Below are positions 58,863 to 64,000 of a DNA stretch of 64,000 nt, piece by piece (the first letter of the stretch is position 1; the number at the start of each line of letters is the position of its first letter). The position numbers and the translations under genes were made by a program. The notes under the pieces are model-generated. The model did no database searches. It was not told the DNA's origin and worked only from the letters and a program-made list of their open reading frames with translations. Source of the stretch: Anaerolineales bacterium (GTDB taxonomy: Bacteria; Chloroflexota; Anaerolineae; Anaerolineales; UBA6663). The stretch spans positions 1 through 64,000 of the forward strand of contig JADZEK010000090.1 in the NCBI GenBank assembly GCA_020850595.1. The letters run 5' to 3'.

Positions 58863-61190
58863 TCACGCGCCGACGCCCTCGGCCTTGAGCCGCGCGGCCA
58901 GCGCCGAGAAGCGGTTGGGGCCGCGCTGGGTGTCGAGGGCCAGCTCCAGGGCGCGGCGCGAACCCACCAGCACGCATAACTGCCGCGCGCGGGTGACCGC
59001 GGTGTAGAGCAACTGCCGGTAGAGCATGATGGCGTGCTCGGTGAGCAGTGGGATGACCACGGCCGGGTACTCGGAGCCTTGCGCCTTGTGGATGCTGATA
59101 GCATAGGCGTGCACTAGGTCGTCCGTCTCCAGCCAATCGTAGACAACCTCGCGGCCGTCCACCGCCAGGCGCAGGCACTGCTGGGCGGCGTCAATCTCCG
59201 TCACCACGCCGATGTCGCCGTTGGAGACCTCGCGCTCGTAGTCGTTGCGCATAATCATCACCTTGTCGCCCGCGCGGAAGGTGCAGCGCGGGAGCTGGCG
59301 CTCGGCCTTGCCGCCCGCTGGCGGGTTGAGCACGGCCTGCAAGCGGGCGTTGAGCTGGTCAATGCCGGCCTGGCCCTTGTACATAGGGGCCAGCACCTGC
59401 ACATCGCGCAGCGGGTCGCTCAGGCCCAGCGTGCGCCCGAACTGCTCCGGGATGCGGTGGCAGGTGATGTCCACCACCAGGTCGGCGGCCTCAGCGGCCG
59501 TCTTGGCGGCGAAGAGGTAGAAGTCGCAGTTGCGCTGCGGCGTGAGCGGGGCCAGGCCTTGGTTGAGGCGGTGGGCGTTGGTCACGATCAAACTCTCCTG
59601 CCCCTGCCGGAAGATGTGCGTCAGGCGCGTGACGGCCGCCAGCCCGGACACCAGCACGTCATGCAGCACGTTGCCGGGGCCCACGGCGGGCAGTTGATCC
59701 ACATCGCCGACGAGCACCAGGTGCGTGCCGGGCTTGATGGCCCGCAGCAACTGGCGGGCGAGCACCAGGTCCATCATGCTGGCCTCATCCACCACCACCA
59801 CGTCGGCGTCAATGGCCTCGTCCGAGAAGGTGTCGCCGCTGTATTTGAGCAGGCGGTGGATGGTCTGCGCCGCATGGCCGGTGGCCTCGGCCAGCCGCTT
59901 GGCGGCGCGACCCGTGGGCGAGGCGAGCACACACCGATAGTGGTGCAGTTCCAGCAGCGCCACTAGCGAGCGCAGGCAGATGGTCTTGCCGGTGCCGGGG
60001 CCGCCGGTGATAACGCTGAGCGGGCTTTCGATGGCGCGGCGGATGGCGAGGCGCTGCTCCGCCGACAACTCGGTTTGCCCCGCCATGCTGGCCGCCCAGT
60101 GAATTTGCTGCTCGGAGAGCGCCGCTTGCAGCGCGGCGATGGCCGAACGGCGGCGCTGAGCCAGCCCCTGCAGCAGCGCCGCCGTTTCGACCTCCACGCG
60201 GTAGAGCGACCCGGCGTAGACCGGCACATCGGGCAGGTCGAGGCTGCTCTCCACGACCAACTTCTCGCCGCTGACGGCCAGCACCGCCACCATGTCGGCC
60301 ACCAGCCCGGCGGGCGCCTCCAGCAATTGGGCGGCGGCTTCCACCAGGCGGGCCTGTGGCATGTAGCTGTGCCCCTGCTCGGCGAACTCGGTGAGGGTGT
60401 AGATCAACCCGGCGGTCAGGCGCTCCACGGCGTCACGCGGGGCGCCGGCCTTGGCGGCGATGACGTCGGCGGTCTTGAAGCCGATGCCGGGCACCTCCAC
60501 CAGCCGGTACGGCTGCGACTGGACGATTTGCCCGGCAGCTGGGCCGAAGGCGCGGTGGATCTTGAGGGCCAGGGCCGGCGGCAGCCCATGCCCTTGCAAG
60601 AAGGCCATCAGCCCGCGGATGGCGGCGTGCTCGGCCCACACGTCGCAGATGACCTGCACGCGCGCCGGGCCGAGGCCGGGCACCTCGCGCAGGCGCTGCG
60701 GCTCGCGCTCGATGATGTCGAAGGTGTCTTCGCCAAAGCGGGCGATGATGGCGTTGGCGAGCGCCGGGCCGATGCCGCGCACCAGGCCAGACGCCAGGTA
60801 GGCCTGCATGCCCGTGAGGGTGGTGGGGAGTTGCACCTTCCATAGGTCGGCGCGGAACTGCCGGCCGTGGGTGGGGTGGTCGGTCCACTCGCCCATCACC
60901 CAGAGCTGCTGGCCGACTTCCACCTCGGTGAAGTCGCCCACAACCGTGATGAGCTTGGGCAGGTTGTCGGCCTCGATGAAGCTGGCTTGCTGGGGCGAGG
61001 TGCTCCCGGTCGCATCGCCCGCTCCAGGAGCGCCCGCCGCGCCGCGCGGTGTGCTGCGCTCGGCGGGAGGCGTGGCCGCGGGGCGCACGCGCAGGGGTTG
61101 GTCGGGGGCCAGGCGGAGAACGGTGTAGGTGGATTCCGCGTTGCGGAACACCAGCCGGGTAACTGAGCCAGTGATTTGTTCCATATCCAT
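58863..61190 (-). CDS. recD2: RecD2-like ATP-dependent DNA helicase (SF1B)
   Basis: The 775-residue protein has an N-terminal OB-like domain (ITGSVTRLVFRNAESTYTVL), helix-hairpin-helix segments (REVPGLGPARVQVI and VEVPGIGFKTADVIA) and the SF1 motor. Motifs: Walker A GGPGTGKTICLRSL, DEASMMDL, GDVDQLPAVGPGNVL, and the C-terminal AYAISIHKAQGSEYPAV and LLYTAVTRAR. Family enzymes unwind DNA 5' to 3' and act in recombination and damage tolerance without RecBC. The start at 61190 gives the family N-terminus; the frame is open to 61319 without a ribosome site. It lies 183 bp after the unknown protein gene at 61374-62204 on the same strand and may share its promoter, which carries SOS-like sites. Confidence 0.92.
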   Translation of the reverse strand: MDMEQITGSVTRLVFRNAESTYTVLRLAPDQPLRVRPAATPPAERSTPRGAAGAPGAGDATGSTSPQQASFIEADNLPKLITVVGDFTEVEVGQQLWVMGEWTDHPTHGRQFRADLWKVQLPTTLTGMQAYLASGLVRGIGPALANAIIARFGEDTFDIIEREPQRLREVPGLGPARVQVICDVWAEHAAIRGLMAFLQGHGLPPALALKIHRAFGPAAGQIVQSQPYRLVEVPGIGFKTADVIAAKAGAPRDAVERLTAGLIYTLTEFAEQGHSYMPQARLVEAAAQLLEAPAGLVADMVAVLAVSGEKLVVESSLDLPDVPVYAGSLYRVEVETAALLQGLAQRRRSAIAALQAALSEQQIHWAASMAGQTELSAEQRLAIRRAIESPLSVITGGPGTGKTICLRSLVALLELHHYRCVLASPTGRAAKRLAEATGHAAQTIHRLLKYSGDTFSDEAIDADVVVVDEASMMDLVLARQLLRAIKPGTHLVLVGDVDQLPAVGPGNVLHDVLVSGLAAVTRLTHIFRQGQESLIVTNAHRLNQGLAPLTPQRNCDFYLFAAKTAAEAADLVVDITCHRIPEQFGRTLGLSDPLRDVQVLAPMYKGQAGIDQLNARLQAVLNPPAGGKAERQLPRCTFRAGDKVMIMRNDYEREVSNGDIGVVTEIDAAQQCLRLAVDGREVVYDWLETDDLVHAYAISIHKAQGSEYPAVVIPLLTEHAIMLYRQLLYTAVTRARQLCVLVGSRRALELALDTQRGPNRFSALAARLKAEGVGA

Positions 61191-61373
61191 GCCGACTTTC
61201 AGGGGCGGGCGAGCCGCCCAAACTCGCGGTGACCGCCCGAACGGCGGCGGGCGCGAGGCCAGGGGTAAGTGATGGATAGCGCGCGCAACTCGCGCAGCGG
61301 AGGGTAAGACAGGCCGCACCGGTCGGTTTGGCCGGCGCGGCCCGCGCTAGGGCGGCGGCGGGGCGAGCGGCCG

Positions 61374-62204
61374 CTAGAACTGTTCGGGCGTGATGGCCGG
61401 GTCTAGCTCGTGGTCGTCTAGCGTCTCTTCGGCGCCGGGGCGGTCCCAGGCGGCGGCCCACTCGGCGGCGGCGTGGAAGTGCTGCTGCAACTCTTGCAGC
61501 CGGTCGCGGCCGACGTAGACTTTGCTCAGGTAGTCTTCGCCGATGACCGCCGGCAGGTCGAGCACCGGCGGGGTGATAATGCTCTCCTGCCCCTTCTGCC
61601 CAACCTTGACGTGCGGGCCGGGGCTGAGGCGCATGTAAAAGGCAAAGCGCGGGAACTTGGTGTGACCGTTGGCCGCCAGCCCGTTGCCGTTCCCCTTTTC
61701 TCGCGTCACGCGGTAGGCGGCCTCCTGCACCTTCTGCGCGAAGTCGCGCAGCAGGCGCTCGAACTCCTGCGAGGCCTTGCCCTTGAAGGTGACGACGATG
61801 GGCTGCTCGAAGCCGTGCACGCCGCACAGCGCCTGCACGTGACCGCGCATGCCGCTGTCGGCCTGGTAGCCGGAGCGCGGGTAGTAGGTGGTGACGCCGT
61901 TGTAGGTGACGAACCAGCGGAAGCGCGTGCGGATGACGGCCAGGCGCGGCTTCTGGGCGGCGAGCACCGCCTCGCTCTTGCCGCTGGAAAAGGCGACCGT
62001 GGTGCGCGTCCAGCCAGGGGCGGGGGCCACGCTCTCATCCAAATACTTATCGGGCAGGATGATACCGCCGGTGTGGGCGACACCGCCGGCCGCGGCCAGC
62101 TTGGGGTCGCCATGCAGCCACTGGGCGACCGGGTAGCTCGGCCCAGTCGCCTCAATGGTGGTCTGATCCACGATATCCAAATCGTCAACGAAGTGAGATG
62201 TCAT
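61374..62204 (-). CDS. Protein of unknown function, upstream of recD2
   Basis: The 276-residue product has no signal peptide or membrane segment. It begins MTSHFVDDLDIVDQTTIEAT and includes PVAQWLHGDPKLAAAGGVAH, TRFRWFVTYNGVTTYYPRSG, HVQALCGVHGFEQPIVVTFK and an acidic C-terminal tail (DDHELDPAITPEQF). The layout, with a compact beta-rich core and an acidic tail, recalls single-stranded-DNA-binding proteins of phage and plasmid type and the DUF5895-like proteins of Cyanobacteria and Chloroflexi, but this is an impression only. The start has TGGAG at a good distance. The promoter with AGAAC/GTTCT repeats and the downstream RecD2 helicase suggest a DNA-repair role. Confidence 0.7.
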   Translation of the reverse strand: MTSHFVDDLDIVDQTTIEATGPSYPVAQWLHGDPKLAAAGGVAHTGGIILPDKYLDESVAPAPGWTRTTVAFSSGKSEAVLAAQKPRLAVIRTRFRWFVTYNGVTTYYPRSGYQADSGMRGHVQALCGVHGFEQPIVVTFKGKASQEFERLLRDFAQKVQEAAYRVTREKGNGNGLAANGHTKFPRFAFYMRLSPGPHVKVGQKGQESIITPPVLDLPAVIGEDYLSKVYVGRDRLQELQQHFHAAAEWAAAWDRPGAEETLDDHELDPAITPEQF

Positions 62205-62530
62205 GCTGGTCTCCAGGTAAACGGTTCACGAATGAAGTAGGCTAGGTGGGCTTTTTGTCGCCCATACAAGGAGATTGGGCGGTTGAGAACGCCCGTTCTT
62301 AGAACATATATACTACAAATGAGTCCAGATAGCAAGAGGCAAAAACTGGGGTGAGACGGCGGGGTTTTGGGGCCATGCAGGGGAGTCTCGGGAGCCTCGG
62401 AATGTGGGCGGCAACAAGTTGCCCTGTGCGGCAATGCTAGCGCGGATACTTGCGCCCGATCCAAGACGGGGCAAGCGGCGCTCCTCCGCTTCTCATGTTG
62501 GGCTGGTACACTGCGCGGCGGAAACGGACG
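62205..62530. other. Divergent intergenic region with the SOS-like operator
   Basis: About 325 bases between the unknown gene (-) and the VanZ-like gene (+). The AT-rich part at 62286-62335 holds the minus-strand promoter and operator. On the plus strand TACACT near 62508 could be a -10 for the VanZ-like gene. A short palindrome GGCAACAAGTTGCC (62410-62423) has no clear role. Confidence 0.5.
62286..62335 (-). promoter_or_regulatory. Minus-strand promoter with AGAAC-N4-GTTCT operator (SOS-box-like)
   Basis: On the minus strand TTGCTA (62335-62330) and TATATA (62312-62307) are 17 bp apart. Directly downstream of the -10 lie three half-sites: AGAAC (62301-62305), GTTCT (62295-62299) and AGAAC (62286-62290) as read on the plus strand, forming the perfect palindrome AGAACGCCCGTTCT plus one extra arm. 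GAAC-N4-GTTC is the Gram-positive-type LexA box. A repressor bound here would cover the transcription start. Confidence 0.6.
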
Positions 62531-62962
62531 ATGATGCCTACGACGCGCTCACTCAAATCTTGGCTGTGGCGTTTCGGCCCGGCCGCCGTGGTGATGGCGC
62601 TGATCTTCTTCGCCTCGGCGCAGCCCAGGGGTGTCTTACCCGACTATGGCGCGAACGATTGGGGCGTGAAGAAAGCCGCGCACGTGCTGGTCTACGCCGT
62701 CCTGGCGGTAGCCTACCTGCACGCGCTGGCGGCGGGCCGCCGGCCCACCTGGCGGCAGGCCACAACGGCCGTGGTGCTGGCGGGCCTCTACGGCGCGACG
62801 GATGAGTTTCACCAGGCGTTTGTGGCCGGGCGCGGCGCCGGCCCGGTAGATGTCGCCATTGACACCCTCGGCGCGGCGCTGGGGGTGGCGCTGGGCGGCT
62901 GGGTCTACCGGCGCTTCACTCGAACTCCAACTCCGCCAGCTCCTCTTCCTTCCATTCGCTGA
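62531..62962 (+). CDS. VanZ-like family membrane protein
   Basis: The 143-residue protein has about four hydrophobic segments and the VanZ-like signatures VVMALIFFASAQP (first helix), KKAAHVLVYAVLAVAYLHAL, ATDEFHQAFVAGR (about residues 98-110) and DVAIDTLGAALGVALGGW. The role of stand-alone VanZ-like proteins is not settled; teicoplanin resistance is known for VanZ itself. The start at 62531 is chosen over frame extensions to 62450; the first of two adjacent ATGs is used. Its last 47 bp overlap the 3' end of scpA on the opposite strand. Confidence 0.88.
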   Translation: MMPTTRSLKSWLWRFGPAAVVMALIFFASAQPRGVLPDYGANDWGVKKAAHVLVYAVLAVAYLHALAAGRRPTWRQATTAVVLAGLYGATDEFHQAFVAGRGAGPVDVAIDTLGAALGVALGGWVYRRFTRTPTPPAPLPSIR

Positions 62963-63683
62963 TCGAGCGCAGCTCGATCTGCCCGAAGACCTGCTCCTGG
63001 CGCGCCTCAATCTTGCGGCGTTTCACCAGTTCCAGCACCGCCAGGAACGTCACCACGATCTCCATGCGCGAGCGGGCCGCGGCCAGCATGTCTTGAAAGC
63101 TAGCCGTGCCGCTGCCCGTGCGCAGCGTGCGCGCGATCAGGCGAATTTGATCGCGGATGGTCACCTTGGGCGGAGCCACCACCGTGCCCACATCGGCCAA
63201 TTCGGGGTTGAGGGCCAGCGCGCGGCGCACGGCCTCCAACAGGTGCAGCGTGGTCACGCCGCTCAGGTCGAGTTGGGCCTCCACCTTGGGCGGCGGGGCC
63301 AGGCGCAGGTACGTGCGCAACCCGGCTTCGGCGCGGCCGTGCAGCAGTCCCGCGATCTCCTTGTAGCGCTTATAGGCAATCAACTGGCGGGCCAGCTCGT
63401 CGCCGGGGTCTTCCTCGCCGGGCTGGCGCTCCACCGGCCGGGGCAGCAACGCCTCGCTCTTGATGAGCACCAGCCGCGCCGCGATCACCAGGAAGTCGGC
63501 GATATCGGCCAGGTTGAGGCTTTCGAGCACCTTCAGGTGAGCCAGGAACTGCTCGGTCACCTGCGCCAGCGCCACCTTGGTGATATCCAGCTCGTCACGC
63601 TCGATGAGCTGCAAGAGCAGGTCGAGCGGTCCAGCGTAGACCGGCAGTTGCACGGTGTAGTTGGTGTTCGGGTTGGCCGTCAT
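62916..63683 (-). CDS. scpA: Segregation and condensation protein A
   Basis: The 255-residue kleisin joins ScpB and the SMC ATPase in the bacterial condensin. The N-terminal block VYAGPLDLLLQLIERDELDI and VTEQFLAHLKVLESLNLADI are the family signature, then DFLVIAARLVLIKSEALLP and a mid-region ending ARQLIAYKRYKEIAGLL. The C-terminal winged helix has MEIVVTFLAVLELVKRRKI and WKEEELAELEFE. Length fits the family. It follows the truncated zinc-ribbon gene by 8 bp on the same strand; scpB would be expected nearby but is not in the window. Confidence 0.96.
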   Translation of the reverse strand: MTANPNTNYTVQLPVYAGPLDLLLQLIERDELDITKVALAQVTEQFLAHLKVLESLNLADIADFLVIAARLVLIKSEALLPRPVERQPGEEDPGDELARQLIAYKRYKEIAGLLHGRAEAGLRTYLRLAPPPKVEAQLDLSGVTTLHLLEAVRRALALNPELADVGTVVAPPKVTIRDQIRLIARTLRTGSGTASFQDMLAAARSRMEIVVTFLAVLELVKRRKIEARQEQVFGQIELRSISEWKEEELAELEFE

Positions 63684-63691
63684 ACGGTTCC

Positions 63692-64000
63692 TCAGTCGCC
63701 GAGCGCCGCCGCTACCACCAGCACGCCGACAAAGATGATAAAGCCCACGGTAAGGCCGCCCAGTACCATCAGAATTATGCGCTGCTGGGCGTCGCGCCGG
63801 TGGCGGGCCTCGGCCAGCAGCGCCTGCCGCCGCGCCTCGATGGCGGCAAACTCGGCCGAGCGCCGCTCCCCGTCGGCCAGTTCGTGCGCCTTAAGCGCGG
63901 CCACCGAGCGCGCCTGCTCGTTGAGGCGGTTGGCCGGGTCGCGGCCCCAGCGCCCGCTGGAGAGCGCCAGCGCGTCGAGGGCGCGGCCGCACTGCCCGCA
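63692..64000 (-). CDS. Zinc-ribbon membrane protein, N-terminally cut by the window edge
   Basis: Only 102 codons are visible; the frame runs without a stop to the edge at 64000. It starts CGQCGRALDAL, which looks like the second half of a C-x2-C zinc ribbon, followed by a charged helical stretch (NRLNEQARSVAALKAHELAD) and a single C-terminal transmembrane helix (MVLGGLTVGFIIFVGVLVVA). An internal GTG at 63904 could be mistaken for a start, but the in-frame cysteine motif upstream argues for a longer protein. It is 8 bp upstream of scpA and likely cotranscribed. Function unknown. Confidence 0.7.
   Translation of the reverse strand, partial: CGQCGRALDALALSSGRWGRDPANRLNEQARSVAALKAHELADGERRSAEFAAIEARRQALLAEARHRRDAQQRIILMVLGGLTVGFIIFVGVLVVAAALGD

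Overview
The window is high-GC bacterial chromosome, most likely from the phylum Chloroflexota (Anaerolineae or Caldilineae-like). This is inferred from gene families rather than a marker gene. There are two DUF2298 (Chlor_Arch_YYY) membrane proteins of the kind shared by Chloroflexi and archaea, a class II HMG-CoA reductase, many ArnT/PMT-like membrane glycosyltransferases, a BTAD/AAA/TPR regulator and a large subtilase with a beta-helix. I see no insertion sequence, prophage, CRISPR array or rRNA. One tRNA (Glu) and one clear regulatory RNA (a glmS ribozyme) are present.

Layout. 1-452 has no convincing gene. 453-2690 holds a PH-domain/SHOCT protein and a secreted beta-helix protein (both -). 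2992-6992 is a PadR regulator followed by an ABC exporter (ATPase plus large FtsX-type permease). 7214-9940 is a RecQ helicase with a C-terminal HEAT-like extension, then tRNA-Glu and a terminator. 10289-15819 (-) carries a lipoprotein, an alanine-rich repeat protein, a 55-residue basic protein with its own promoter and terminator, a DUF6056-like membrane protein and an LCP protein. 16017-20926 has a two-helix membrane protein, an anchored lectin-fold-like protein (-), and a run of polysaccharide deacetylase, HMG-CoA reductase and FAD oxidoreductase. 21013-21485 (-) is a RelE/Phd-like toxin-antitoxin pair.

21796-41136 is a long co-directional cluster for envelope lipid and glycan work: flippase-like protein, GT4, methyltransferase, an ArnT-like transferase, a 1849-residue GT39-like/DUF2298 fusion, a second DUF2298 protein, another GT39-like protein, cytidylate kinase, two PlsC acyltransferases and a PDZ/radical-SAM/DUF512 protein. 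41154-43512 is a glmS unit: a good promoter, a glmS ribozyme with an enlarged P2 arm, and glmS. GlmS feeds UDP-GlcNAc precursors, so it fits beside the envelope genes.

43626-54692 has a BTAD-family regulator (-), then a small membrane protein, a diheme cytochrome c, a dihydrolipoamide dehydrogenase-like enzyme, and a partner-switching module (RsbU-type phosphatase fused to a HATPase domain, two STAS proteins), an unknown protein and a phytoene-desaturase-like enzyme. Two promoter regions here share a nearly identical element made of two CGTAACG direct repeats, which suggests a common regulator.

54814-64000 has a 1130-residue subtilase, a small gene that looks frameshifted, a RecD2-like helicase and an unknown protein that may be LexA-controlled (both -), a VanZ-like protein, ScpA (-) and a truncated zinc-ribbon membrane protein (-). 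The most notable items are the divergent glmS ribozyme, the shared CGTAACG promoter element, the SOS-like operator before the unknown/RecD2 pair and the giant GT39-DUF2298 fusion.
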